In this document: positions 46,079 to 56,005 of the stretch, piece after piece
How the letters are laid out: every line of letters starts with the position of its first letter
Position numbering within the stretch: position 1 is the first letter of the stretch
DNA from: an uncultured Paracoccaceae bacterium
GTDB lineage: Bacteria; Pseudomonadota; Alphaproteobacteria; Rhodobacterales; Rhodobacteraceae
DNA length: 64,000 nucleotides
Assembly (NCBI GenBank): GCA_905182165.1
Contig: CAJJAK010000007.1
Coordinates: 1 to 64,000, forward strand
Direction: 5' to 3'
The notes under the pieces: model-generated
Seen by the model: the letters and a program-made list of their open reading frames with translations, nothing else
Told to the model about the DNA's origin: nothing
Database searches by the model: none
Translations under genes and position numbers: made by a program

Positions 46079-47639
46079 TCATGCGATTGTTTTAATTGTC
46101 TTTAACGCTCCATCTAAAGCTTCACCTTGTTCATCTAGCAGTGCGGCTTCACGTAAGCGTTCAATCCATTGGGCTGCATCTTCTCTCCCTGTAACTAATT
46201 TAGCACCACTGATCACTCTATCAAATTTTGATAAACCTCTTACGTGCGTATCGGAATAGCCTTTAATTAATCTTCGACATTTTATGTATAAGTATAGAAA
46301 GATTGCTAATAGGCAAAAAGGACATGAATTTATTAATCCACTCTTCTCTATGTATACGTTCAACTTCGTGTCTTAATGTTTTAGTTCTGTACCCTCGTAG
46401 TCCTGCCAACAGATATAAGGTTAAGAAAGCTGGTAAACTTGTGGAACGTATCCTTCGACCCTTATTTACCATTTTGTCTAATTGTTTCATCAAATTTCGG
46501 TGTTGTTCAAACCATTTTCCAAAAAGGCTTGGGAAAAGGCCTACAACTTCTTCTGCCCTTGGGTGGAAGTATTCTGTAATTTTTAATCGATTATCTTTTG
46601 TAACGCCCATCTCTTTTTGTATGCGAGCAGTCCGCTTTGAACGGGTTTTTAAATCAGCCACCCTTATTATGTCATCATAAGCCATTGCATTGGCAATGTG
46701 CTTTGCAGATTGAATTGAAAGAGAGTAACTTTTGTTTGCAGAATCTTGAGAAATAATTTCTTTTAATACTTTGATATATTCTCTTCCATATTTAGTATTT
46801 TGAAAATCTACTACTTTCTTTAATCCTAAGTTGGAGATTTTTTGAATTTCTTTTGGCATGAGGGCTATTTCACTAATAAGATCTTTCCACTCGCGCATTA
46901 AATGTTTGGGCCCCACTATTTTAAGTTCTTCTTCATCTCCACCTTTATTGATTGGGTTTTTTAGGGGTGGGTTCTTTACAGCTTTAATTGCATCGTTAAA
47001 AGCGCAAAGGCTAGCCTCAACGCCTTTACCTGATGACCGTATAGATTCCTCGAAAGCTTCATGAGGGAAGGGTAGCGCCTCTGATGCAGCCAAGGCACCA
47101 AAAAGACTCGCTGAAACAACGGATTTTGCATTGATAGCAATTTCTTCCATGTCCAGTAAAATTAGTTTTTTTGCAGCAATTTCAGCTGCTGCAAAAACTT
47201 CCGATGAAGCAGCTATTCCATCGCCAGGTACAGTTTTTTCAGAAACAGCAAGAGCTCTATGTGTTGAGCCGATTAGCGTTGTCCTATCTGGTGTGACAAA
47301 TCCTCTCATTATTGCCCGTCCAACTTCCATCATTTCGGACGCAATTAAAATATCTACATCACCAGCCGCTGGTGCAAGTGAAAAGACTGGAAGTCTATCA
47401 CTCATTGGGGCCATTTCAATATAATATATTGTTGCCCCAGTTCTTTGGGCAACTCCAGCGACAGATGTTGCTTGGCATGCATAACCCTGAGCGCGACATA
47501 ATTTATCTATCCAGTTAGCAAGCACACCACCGCCTTGACCTCCAACAGCCATTACTGCGAGTTTTAAAATTTGGTCAACGCGTGGATCAGTTTTTGTAGC
47601 GGTTAATTCTTTTTTGATCAGGTTCAACTTATGCTCCAA
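46079..47639 (-). CDS. iorB: Indolepyruvate oxidoreductase beta-type subunit with C-terminal DUF6537-like domain (one frameshift)
   Basis: About 520 residues. The N-terminal pyruvate:ferredoxin-oxidoreductase gamma domain shows VMAVGGQGGGVLANWIDKLC and TSVAGVAQRTGATIYYIEM. The long C-terminal region (ADLKTRSKRTARIQKEMGVT, GYRTKTLRHEVERIHREEW) corresponds to the extended proteobacterial beta form. The first frame ends in unrelated residues at 46263. The true end (RRLIKGYSDTHVRGLSKFDR, ending at 46079) is one frame over, so one indel near 46275 is likely. Partner of the alpha subunit, overlapping it by 11 nt. Confidence 0.85.
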
Positions 47640-49773
47640 TAAAGTTCAGGCGTTTTTTCTGTCTACGCATTTGAAAAAATTTAATAATAGATTTTTGGAA
47701 TTGTGATAATATATTTTCCATATTTGTTGGATTGTGAACAACGTCTGCTTGAAAAAAAGAGGGGCAAAGGATGGCTGCATCGGCGACCTCCCCACAATTT
47801 CCACAACCAACACAACTTTGATCTATACTAGCAATTGGGTCATCTCTAAGAGGATCATCTAATTTCTTTAGGGAAAGAGATGGGCACCCTGATAATCTGA
47901 TACAAGCATGATCACCGGTGCAAATATCTTCATCTACACCAAAACGTGGAATCTCGGTTCTAACCCCATTACTTATATTGTTATTTCTAATTGGCTTTTC
48001 ACGCCTTTGTTTATTTAGCATGCATTCTGAAGAAGCGACTATAACTTTTGGCCCATCATATTCGGTGGTTAAGGCTTCCTTTAGCACTTCTTTCATTTTT
48101 TTCACATCGTAGGTTCTATCAATTTGTCTAACCCATTCAACGCCAACACCCTTTAAAGCTTTTGAAATAGGATTTTGAGTTGATTTTGTATCGTTATCTG
48201 CTCGAGATGACATGACATCTTGACCGCCGGTGGCCGCAGAGTAATAGTTATCTACAATTAGTGCGACGCTGTCCGATTTGTTGAATACCATATTTCCAAT
48301 CGAAGATGACAAGCCATTATGCCAAAATCCGCCATCACCAAGTATTGAAATAGCTCTTTTTTCGCCGCCACCATCAAATGCTGCATTTGAAGCAGGTCCA
48401 AGACCATAACCCATTGTTGAGCCTCCAATTTCGAATGGGGGCAGGGTAGCAAATAAATGGCATCCAATATCACCAGTAATTTGATGTTTGCCTAGATCTT
48501 GCTCAATAAGTTTCATGGCAGCAAAAATTGGTCTTTCTGGACAACCTGTGCAAAAACTAGGAGGCCGAATTGGCACTGTTTCTGATAAATCAGGTATTTG
48601 AGTAGGGCTTACATTTGGGGATCGAACTTGACCAGGTAGAATATCTGGCATTGTTGCTTTGATAAAACTTGTTAGACTTTCCAGCATTATTTGGCCTGTA
48701 TATTCACCTGCCATTGGAAAAGTATCTTTTCCATACAAACTTATTGAACTTTTTGACCGGTATAAAAAGGTTGAAAGATTTTGCTCAATAAATTCTGGTT
48801 GCCCTTCTTCGACAACTAGGATTGCTTTTTTATCTTCACAGAAAGAAAGAAATTCATTCTCGACCAATGGATATGTTACATTTAATATGTAAAGAGGTAT
48901 CGAGCTATCTCCATAGATGTCAGCTAGGCCCAATCTTTGTAAAGCTCTTATAACTCCATTGTACATGCCGCCTTGGATCACGATTCCAATTGAAGAGGTG
49001 GCAGGACCAAATATCTCGTTTAACTCATTTTCGATTATAAATTTTTCTGCAGCAGGCCATCGGTTATTAACTTTGTCTAGTTCATGCACGTATGACATGG
49101 GCGGCAAAACAACTCTAGAAAAATCTCTTTTAGGATCAGATAGAGCATCTTTAACACTTAGTGGTGGTGAAACATTATCCTTGGTTTTATAGCTACCTGT
49201 TACATGACAACAACGGATTCTAACCATGAGCATCACCGGAGTGTTAGAAGCTTCAGAAAGCTCAAACCCATTTTTTACAGAGTCTACAATTGAGGGAAGG
49301 TTAGGACGAGGATCCATAAGCCAAAACTGGGATTTCATTGCAAATCCGTGGGTTCTCTCTTGCATTATAGAGGAGCCTTCACCGTAATCTTCACCAACAA
49401 TTATTAATGCGCCCCCGTTCACGCCAGATGAAGCTAGGTTAGCTAACGCATCGGAAGCAACATTTACTCCAACAGGTCCTTTAAATGTTACCGCACCTCT
49501 AATTGGATAGTGAACGCTTGCTGCTAACATTGCTGCGGCTGCGGCTTCAGATGCATTTGCTTCAAATCGAACTCCAAGCTCTGTCAATAATTCCTCTGCA
49601 TCTGCTAGTACATCCATCAAATGAGAGATTGGCGCTCCTTGATAACCTCCAACATAACCAACGCCATTTTCTAAAAGCGCCTTAGTAATTGCTAAAATAC
49701 CTTCGCCAGTAAAGGTATCACCATCTCCTAACCGTAGATGTTTGACTTCTGATTTAAATGAACGTTCAGCCAT
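47629..49773 (-). CDS. iorA: Indolepyruvate:ferredoxin oxidoreductase alpha subunit
   Basis: 714 residues. The N-terminal domain starts GDGDTFTGEGILAITKALLE and has GGYQGAPISHLMDVLADAEE. The central TPP-binding domain has CTGCPERPIFAAMKLIE, TGDIGCHLFATLPPF, GDGGFWHNGLSSSIGNMVF and NYYSAATGGQDVMSS. The C-terminus carries two ferredoxin-like clusters, CTGDHACIRLSGCPS and SCVGCGNCGEVADAAILCPS. It oxidatively decarboxylates aryl-pyruvates to aryl-acetyl-CoA with ferredoxin as acceptor. Immediately downstream of a MarR gene, so likely substrate-inducible. Confidence 0.92.
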   Translation of the reverse strand: MAERSFKSEVKHLRLGDGDTFTGEGILAITKALLENGVGYVGGYQGAPISHLMDVLADAEELLTELGVRFEANASEAAAAAMLAASVHYPIRGAVTFKGPVGVNVASDALANLASSGVNGGALIIVGEDYGEGSSIMQERTHGFAMKSQFWLMDPRPNLPSIVDSVKNGFELSEASNTPVMLMVRIRCCHVTGSYKTKDNVSPPLSVKDALSDPKRDFSRVVLPPMSYVHELDKVNNRWPAAEKFIIENELNEIFGPATSSIGIVIQGGMYNGVIRALQRLGLADIYGDSSIPLYILNVTYPLVENEFLSFCEDKKAILVVEEGQPEFIEQNLSTFLYRSKSSISLYGKDTFPMAGEYTGQIMLESLTSFIKATMPDILPGQVRSPNVSPTQIPDLSETVPIRPPSFCTGCPERPIFAAMKLIEQDLGKHQITGDIGCHLFATLPPFEIGGSTMGYGLGPASNAAFDGGGEKRAISILGDGGFWHNGLSSSIGNMVFNKSDSVALIVDNYYSAATGGQDVMSSRADNDTKSTQNPISKALKGVGVEWVRQIDRTYDVKKMKEVLKEALTTEYDGPKVIVASSECMLNKQRREKPIRNNNISNGVRTEIPRFGVDEDICTGDHACIRLSGCPSLSLKKLDDPLRDDPIASIDQSCVGCGNCGEVADAAILCPSFFQADVVHNPTNMENILSQFQKSIIKFFQMRRQKKRLNFIGA

Positions 49774-49781
49774 ATTTACTC

Positions 49782-50264
49782 CTAGAACTCATGTTTACGA
49801 ATATTCTTCAATATTTTTTGTAAAGTTATGATAAATTGTGATTTTTCTGCATCGTTGATTTCATTAAACATTTCATTGTAGCTGTTTAACATATCAGGCC
49901 AGAGTGATCTGAATGCGTCTGAACCTAAACGTGTGAGATAAACTCGTGTCGCTCTCGTGTCGATGATATCAATTTCTCTTTTAATAAGTCCATCTGAGTT
50001 TAATTGTTCTAATGCTCGGCTAAGAGTTGACTGTTCAACTACCGCATATACGGCTAATTCGCTAATCAACATTCCATCAACGGCGGATAATACAGCTAAA
50101 GCTCTCATCTTAGGGGTTGTTAAGTCCAGAGAAGTCATTTTTCGTCTTAAAGATTCATTGTACCTGCCCATAATTCTGTTCATTAAATATGGTGCAAATT
50201 CATCAAGCAAATGATCCTCTAGTAGAGGTTGTTTTTTCTTAATACTTTCAAATCTTTTATTCAT
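49782..50264 (-). CDS. MarR-family transcriptional regulator
   Basis: 160 residues. LTTPKMRALAVLSAVDGMLI, SELAVYAVVEQSTLSRALEQ and LNSDGLIKREIDIIDTRATR form the winged helix. It lies between the FAD oxidoreductase (4-nt overlap) and iorA (8 nt gap). It is the best candidate to bind the repeated sites at 52690-52757 in the divergent promoter and control both arms of the island. The AxPxG-type ligand is unknown. Confidence 0.9.
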   Translation of the reverse strand: MNKRFESIKKKQPLLEDHLLDEFAPYLMNRIMGRYNESLRRKMTSLDLTTPKMRALAVLSAVDGMLISELAVYAVVEQSTLSRALEQLNSDGLIKREIDIIDTRATRVYLTRLGSDAFRSLWPDMLNSYNEMFNEINDAEKSQFIITLQKILKNIRKHEF

Positions 50265-51830
50265 GCGCCCAGCCTCTTAGCTAAATTGAAACCTGAGCCA
50301 CCGCTCAATCCTGGGCCTGGGTGGGTTGACGCGCCAATGTGATGAAGGTTTTTCACGACAGTTTCATTGTTTATTGAATTATTAAAGGGTCTCCAAAGGA
50401 AGAACTGATCAATGGAACACGCTCCCCCGTAGGGATCACCACCCACTAAATTAATATTCAATTTTGAAAGCTGGCTTGGGGAGTAACATTGCCTTTGTAA
50501 TTTAATGTTTGTGAAATTTTTAATATGATTTTTTAGCAAACTTTCAACCCGGTCTGCAAATAGTTCAGTGATCTCGTTATCCCATTCAGACCCGCCGTTA
50601 ATTATACCTGCGGCATCTCCTTTTATTGTTGACGGCGCGTCTGGAATCTGAATCCATAAAATACTCTTACCAGTCGGACATCTTGTTGGGTCTAGTGCGG
50701 TTGGTTGCCCTACGCAGATAGTGGGCGTTTCTGGTAGCATGCCTCGTTCAGCTTCATTTGATGATTTTGAAACTGCATCAATACCGTCAGATAAATGAAT
50801 TAATGCTACCTCACTTAATTTTGGATCATTCCATTCTGGGGGAGCATCTAATGCATAATGGATCTGAAAATTTCCCTCTCCCATGCCTAAAGTTCACCTT
50901 TTCATTTGTCGTTTCTGTGCTGCTGTCACTTAATAATCTATCATATAACTGCCCTGGCGTAACTGATGCTATTACACTAGGAGCTTCTATTTTTTCCCCA
51001 CCTGTTATTATTACACCAGTCACTTTTCCATTTCTTACAACAATCTTATTTACATCGGTTGAACTTAAAAACCTTCCACCATTTGCCTCAATTAAACTTT
51101 TAAAAGCTGAAACGGCTTGTCCAGAGCCGCCTTTTACAATTGGGGCTCCTGCAGCTTCCAAAGCGAATGCTATTACTTTTCCCATTTGTCCAGAATATGT
51201 GCTTTCAGGTGTTAGGCCTGTATGTAGCACCCATGGAGCAAACAAGGCTTGTGGTAATGGGTGTGAGTAAGAACTCTCGAGCCAGGTTCTTGCCGAGATT
51301 AATGCACCACCAAACCAGTTAATTAAGTTTCTGAAACCTTTTTTCCAAATCTGTTTTGATATAAGTTTAACCATTTTCCAGGACCACAGAGAGCCCCCAA
51401 GTAAAGAAAATAAAAAATCAGCATCGTTTGCAATTTCATTTATATCTTTTAAAAATTGCTTTCCGTCATCATCATTCAATTTACTAATTCTTTTGAAATT
51501 AGTTGATTGATCTGTCGATAAAATGAGACTTGTACCATTGGGTCGTATTACCGCGGTTGGATTGGCAGATTGACAAAATTCCAACCCGTATTTTTTTAAA
51601 TCGCTACTTAACTCTGCATAAGCGGGTGATGTTATAAATAAAACGAATGTTGCAGCCATAATGTCGTGTTTAAAGCCTGGTAGCGTTATCTCTTCCGTGG
51701 ACAAGCAGCCACCAAAAGATTCTGATCGTTCAACAATCAGAATCTTTTTTCCTGCGCGAGAAAGCAAGGCGCCTGCCACCAACCCGTTTATTCCGGAGCC
51801 AATTATAATATAGTCTAAACCGGCCATCAA
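50261..51830 (-). CDS. FAD-dependent oxidoreductase, phytoene desaturase/amine oxidase-like (one frameshift)
   Basis: About 523 residues. YIIIGSGINGLVAGALLSRA is the dinucleotide fold, followed by VERSESFGGCLSTEEITLPG and HTGLTPESTYSGQMGK. The frame breaks near 50880: FRHGRGKFSDPLCIRC turns into nonsense, while one frame over GEGNFQIHYALDAPPEW, the normal continuation, leads to GASTHPGPGLSGGSGFNLAK, the second flavin motif. It is paralogous to the gene at 52789-54363. COG1233-type proteins desaturate or oxidise diverse hydrophobic substrates. Its partner genes (IOR, cyclase) suggest an amino-acid-derived compound. Confidence 0.83.
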
Positions 51831-51832
51831 AG

Positions 51833-52621
51833 TTACTTCTGTACTAAAGCCATTGCTCTAATTGGACTCCCGGTACCTCTTTCTATTTTTAAAGGCGCAG
51901 CGATTAGAATTGCGCCTTTGGCGGGTAGTTTATCTAAATTTGCAAGAGATGCTAAGCCAAAGCAATTATTTTTATGTAGAAGATTGTGTGCTGGAAATGG
52001 AGGATCCATTCCACCTGCTTGGCCCGCGTCTGTTCCAATACACTGGCTGCCCCAACCAACAATATCTTTTGATAGTAAATACTCAAGACAATCAACTGAT
52101 GGGCCTGGTGAGTGAGGACCATTTTCATCAGCATTCAAGAATAGATCTTGATCATGCCCCCTGCTATCCCAATCTGTTCGCATGACAACCCATTCACCTT
52201 TATTAATTGAGCCATGCTCCAATTCCCATGATTTCACATGGTCAGCTGTCAAAAGAAAATCTGGATCAGAATTTGATGCTTCAGAGCAGTCAATAACATT
52301 AACAGGTGCTACAAGTCTTTGAACAGAAAGAGTGTCAGTGTAACCATCTTCAAAATCCTTGCCAGTTATCCAATGATGGGGAGCATCAAAATGTGTTCCT
52401 GTATGTTCTCCAAGCACCATCCAATTCCATGCGAAGAAAGGCCCATCTTCGTCATATTCAGAAATTTTGTGTATTTCTACTTTTGGAGTAGGTTTGGCAA
52501 AATCGGCTGGCAATTGTAAGATTGGTGTGTTTGGACCAAGTGTCCCTGTGCAATCTACGACTTCTATCTCTCCTGATAACAACTTTGGTCCAAGACTATT
52601 AAGTAATTCTGATGAACTCAT
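51833..52621 (-). CDS. Cyclase family protein (kynurenine formamidase-like metal hydrolase)
   Basis: 262 residues. The metal-binding motif HTGTHFDAPHHWITG (HxGTHxDxPxH) and GTDAGQAGGMDPPFPAHNLL near the C-terminus define this family, which includes kynurenine formamidase and several cyclic-amide or lactone hydrolases. VVDCTGTLGPNTPILQLPAD is the usual N-terminal strand. ATG 52621 with AGGAA upstream is chosen over 52648. First gene of the leftward arm of the divergent promoter. Confidence 0.87.
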   Translation of the reverse strand: MSSSELLNSLGPKLLSGEIEVVDCTGTLGPNTPILQLPADFAKPTPKVEIHKISEYDEDGPFFAWNWMVLGEHTGTHFDAPHHWITGKDFEDGYTDTLSVQRLVAPVNVIDCSEASNSDPDFLLTADHVKSWELEHGSINKGEWVVMRTDWDSRGHDQDLFLNADENGPHSPGPSVDCLEYLLSKDIVGWGSQCIGTDAGQAGGMDPPFPAHNLLHKNNCFGLASLANLDKLPAKGAILIAAPLKIERGTGSPIRAMALVQK

Positions 52622-52689
52622 TTTCAATTTCCTTTTTTTGTTTATCATTAAAATTATTGATCTATTCTGATACGATTCGGCTAGACAAA

Positions 52690-52757
52690 TTTAAATGCAA
52701 TTGCATATAACTAGACATATTTGAATGCATTTGCAATTATATTTAAATGCATTTGCA
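52690..52757. promoter_or_regulatory. Three operator-like 16-nt repeats in a divergent promoter
   Basis: TTTAAATGCAATTGCA (52690-52705), TTTGAATGCATTTGCA (52720-52735) and TTTAAATGCATTTGCA (52742-52757) lie in one 167-nt gap between divergent genes. The first two are preceded by CTAGACAAA/CTAGACATA and repeat as a 30-nt unit. The core ATGCAATTGCAT is palindromic. The arrangement suggests cooperative binding of a regulator, probably the MarR protein at 49782, controlling both arms. Confidence 0.65.
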
Positions 52758-52788
52758 AATATAATTATCAAGGAAGTGGTGAGATTAA

Positions 52789-54363
52789 ATGGCAATTACT
52801 GAACCAGATGCAATTATTATCGGTGGAGGACATAATAGTTTAGCCTGTGCATCACATTTAGCTGTTAAAGGTTGGAAAGTACTAGTTTTAGAAAAAGCTG
52901 AAGTTGCTGGAGGTGCTGTAAAGAGTGGTGAGTATACGGATCCTGGCTTTCAACACGATTGGGCAACAATGAACCTATCTTTATTTGGTGGTTCTAAATT
53001 TTTTCAAAAATATGAAAAGGAATTAATTTTAAATGGCTTGGAGTTTGTTCCCACTAAAAATTGTTTTGCAAGTGTCTTTCCCGAGGATAAGTGGTTAGGT
53101 ATTAGCAATGATTTATCTAAAAATCTGAACCAAATTTCAAAGTTTTCAAAAGAAGATTCAAGGGCCTGGCAAGAATTGAGTGAAAATTTTCCTGAAGAGG
53201 CCACTACTATTTTTAGGTTATTGGGAAATAAACTGAGCTTTAAGAATTTAATTTTTCTATTTTTCTCTATTGTTAGAAAAAAGGGCATAGGCGGTGCCAT
53301 GGATTTTATTAGGTTTTTATTAATGTCTCCCAGGGCATGGTTAGATGAAACTTTCAAATCTAGATACCTAAAATCCACATTGGCTGCTTGGGGAATGCAT
53401 TTGGACTTTTCACCAGATACGGCTGGGGGTGCATTATTTCCTTATTTAGAGGCAATGACTAACCAATCTTTTGGAATGGTTCTAGGAAAAGGTGGTGCTG
53501 ATACAATCATTAAAGCCATGATTGGTTTAATACACTCAAAAGAAGGCTCAGTGGAGTGTAATTCAGAAGTAAGTGAGGTTATCCAAGAGAGTGGAAGAGC
53601 CATCGGTGTTAGACTTATTGATGGTAAAATTATTAAAGCCAAGCGTTGTGTGATAGCAAATGTTTCCCCGTCAGCTCTTCTTAAGCTCGTGAATCAGTTT
53701 GATAACTCAAGATATTCAAACGGCCTTAGTAATTTTAAGCACGCACCTGGAACAATGATGATACATCTTTCAATGAACCAGTTACCTGATTGGAAAGCAG
53801 GGGCTGAGTTGAAAGATTTTGCATATGTACATATTGCTCCTTCGTTAGAACAAATGGCTAAAACTTATCAGCAAGCAATAGAAGGTCTGTTGCCTGACAG
53901 GCCAATAATTGTAGTTGGCCAACCTACGTCAGTGGATAGTTCGCGGGCTCCTTTGGGAAAACATATACTTTGGATTCAGGTCCGAATGGTTCCAGGACAG
54001 ATAAATGGCGATGCTAGCAAACAAATAAAAGAAAATGACTGGTCAAAAATTAAAGATATTTATGCAGAAAGAGTCCTTAATATAATTGAAGAATATGCGC
54101 CCAATACAAAAGAAAAAATTATAAAACGTAGGGTCATATCACCTCTGGAATTGGAAAAAGATAATCCAAACCTTGTATTTGGAGACCAAATATGCGGTAG
54201 TCATCATTTGGCGCAACATTTCATTTTCCGCCCTGTAAGAGGATATACAGACGGAACCACGCCGATTCCAAATTTGTACCATACGGGTGCTGCAATTTGG
54301 CCAGGCGCTGGTACTGGAGCAGGTTCAGGTTATTTACTAGGCAGAAAGCTTGCTGGGGATTAA
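52789..54363 (+). CDS. FAD-dependent oxidoreductase, phytoene desaturase/amine oxidase-like
   Basis: 524 residues, uninterrupted. AIIIGGGHNSLACASHLAVK, LEKAEVAGGAVKSGEYTDPG and GFQHDWATMNLSLFGGSKFF form the N-terminal FAD region. The C-terminus has LYHTGAAIWPGAGTGAGSGY, the closing flavin motif. Paralogous to 50261-51830, with which it shares the GFxHD phrase and overall layout. It is the first gene of the rightward arm, after an AAGGA ribosome site. Substrate unknown. Confidence 0.88.
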   Translation: MAITEPDAIIIGGGHNSLACASHLAVKGWKVLVLEKAEVAGGAVKSGEYTDPGFQHDWATMNLSLFGGSKFFQKYEKELILNGLEFVPTKNCFASVFPEDKWLGISNDLSKNLNQISKFSKEDSRAWQELSENFPEEATTIFRLLGNKLSFKNLIFLFFSIVRKKGIGGAMDFIRFLLMSPRAWLDETFKSRYLKSTLAAWGMHLDFSPDTAGGALFPYLEAMTNQSFGMVLGKGGADTIIKAMIGLIHSKEGSVECNSEVSEVIQESGRAIGVRLIDGKIIKAKRCVIANVSPSALLKLVNQFDNSRYSNGLSNFKHAPGTMMIHLSMNQLPDWKAGAELKDFAYVHIAPSLEQMAKTYQQAIEGLLPDRPIIVVGQPTSVDSSRAPLGKHILWIQVRMVPGQINGDASKQIKENDWSKIKDIYAERVLNIIEEYAPNTKEKIIKRRVISPLELEKDNPNLVFGDQICGSHHLAQHFIFRPVRGYTDGTTPIPNLYHTGAAIWPGAGTGAGSGYLLGRKLAGD

Positions 54364-54365
54364 TT

Positions 54366-54405
54366 AAAATAAAATAAAATAAAATAAAATAAAATAAAAT
54401 AAAAT
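54366..54405. repeat. (AAAAT)8 simple-sequence repeat in the leader of the ABC transporter
   Basis: Eight perfect copies of AAAAT between the FAD oxidoreductase stop and the ribosome site (GGGAG at 54411-54415) of the substrate-binding protein. Pentanucleotide tracts of this length are prone to slipped-strand change. It lies within the transcript between co-oriented genes. Confidence 0.9.
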
Positions 54406-54423
54406 AAATAGGGAGACTAACAT

Positions 54424-55947
54424 ATGATTAAAATTAATCGGAGAAATTTATTAAAGATATCGGCTGCCTCAGCTGCATTGGGAACTGCTGGTAAGCCAGT
54501 ATTTGCGAGTGCAATTGATGAGCTTGTAATAGCCTATAACGTCAATTTACCAAGCTGGGATCCTACTGTAGGAATGTCATCAGTTAACCCAACAATCCAA
54601 GGCATATATCAATCAGTTTTTGATTTATTTATTGCGCAGAACACAGATCTTAGCTTTGGTCCAGGTTTGGTTACTGATTGGGGCTGGAATGATGATAATA
54701 GTCAAATTCACATGACTGTGAGAGAAGGTGTTTCATGGCATGATGGCTCACCGTTCACGCCAGAGGATGTCGTATGGTCTCTGGAGCGAGCTGGTAACCC
54801 TGAATCAGGAAATCCGATCCAATTTGTTTGGGGTACAATTGGTAACTATTCTATAGATGGAAACCGTATTACGGCAGATGTATTACGTTATGATCCTACA
54901 ATTTTCAAATGGATGTCTTTTCTAACGGGATATGTGATGCCAAAAGCTTATTATGAGAAGGTTGGCGCTGAAGGTTTTGAAGCAGCACCTATTGGAACTG
55001 GTCCTTATATGGTTGATAAGTTTGAGCGAAATGCGTTTGTAAGATTAAAAGCAAATGCTAATTACTGGGGTGGAAAACCTGAATTTGAAAATGTTACGAT
55101 AAAGTTTGTAACGGATGCATCTTCTAGAGTAGCTGAAATAGAATCTGGTAATTCTCATGTGACGATGGGAAAATGAAGAATATGATCGCTTAATTGCAAA
55201 TCAGGGATAAATGGAACTGCAGCACCTGTTTCTGATATTGGTATGATATTTTTAAATGATATTGATGTTATGTTGGATCCAAATGTGCGTAAAGCTGCAG
55301 CACATGCTATAAATAAGCCACTTATTATTGAAAAGTTAATGTCAGGTTATGGAGTGGCGATTGATACATTGCAAACGCCAGATTACTCCGCATATGATCC
55401 ATCTATTTCAGTAGCTTATGACCCAGCAAAATCAGTGGAACTTCTTGCCGCTTCCGGTTACTCTACAGACAACCCAGTTAAATTTAAAATCCAAACTACT
55501 AAAGGCTTTAAGCCAAAAGACTATGAAGTTATTCAAGCGATAGTTGGGCTTTGGCGCAAGGTTGGTATAGAAGCTGAGATTGAGGTTTATGAGATAGCTA
55601 AACATTATGAATTGAGAGCTACCGATACATTAGCACCTGCAGCATTTTATAATTGGGGTAATTCAGTAGGAGATCCTACGACCTCTACTGGATTTGCTAT
55701 GTATGGGCCTTCACCGCATTCGGTCTGGGATGGAGAAGACATGATAAATATGATTAACCCTCTTTGGGGTGAGTCAGATGAAGCAAAAAGGATAGCGGGT
55801 TGGAAAGTGGTAGATAGACACATTGCTGAAAATGCATTGGTAATTCCATTATTACAATATGTTCAACCAATTCTTCACTCTTCTGGTGTGAATGTAGTGC
55901 CCCATGCTTCTGGCGCGTTATTACCGCACTTAATGACTAGAGCTTAA
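54424..55947 (+). CDS. Peptide/oligopeptide-type ABC transporter substrate-binding protein (frameshifted)
   Basis: About 508 codons of an SBP family 5 protein. The N-terminus has a twin-Arg-like or Sec signal with NRRNLLKISAASAALGTAG, then LVIAYNVNLPSWDPTVGMSS. Conserved segments are VREGVSWHDGSPFTPEDVVW and AAPIGTGPYMVDKFERNAFV. The frame breaks at 55176, and EYDRLIANQG and GTAAPVSDIGMIFLNDI follow in other frames before the second open part (DPNVRKAAAHAINKPLIIEK), so two indels near 55175-55220 are needed. The N-terminal RR suggests Tat export. Ligand may be a peptide or another amino compound. Confidence 0.86.
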
Positions 55948-55953
55948 AAAAAC

Positions 55954-55986
55954 TAGGGCCATCAATAAAACTTATCGATGGCCCTA
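55954..55986 (+). terminator. Stem-loop between substrate-binding protein and permease genes
   Basis: Perfect 10-bp stem TAGGGCCATC (55954-55963) and GATGGCCCTA (55977-55986) with a 13-nt loop, 7 nt after the SBP stop and 20 nt before the permease start. It lacks a long T-run, so it is more likely a partial attenuator or mRNA-stabilising hairpin than a full stop. Confidence 0.6.
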
Positions 55987-56005
55987 ACTTTAAAAAAGGC
56001 GCAAA

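Noticed and set aside
46079..54363. Known iac/iad auxin-degradation cluster
   Set aside because: The diagnostic IacA/IacE or Rieske IadDE genes are not present in the window; only the MarR and IOR parts are suggestive.
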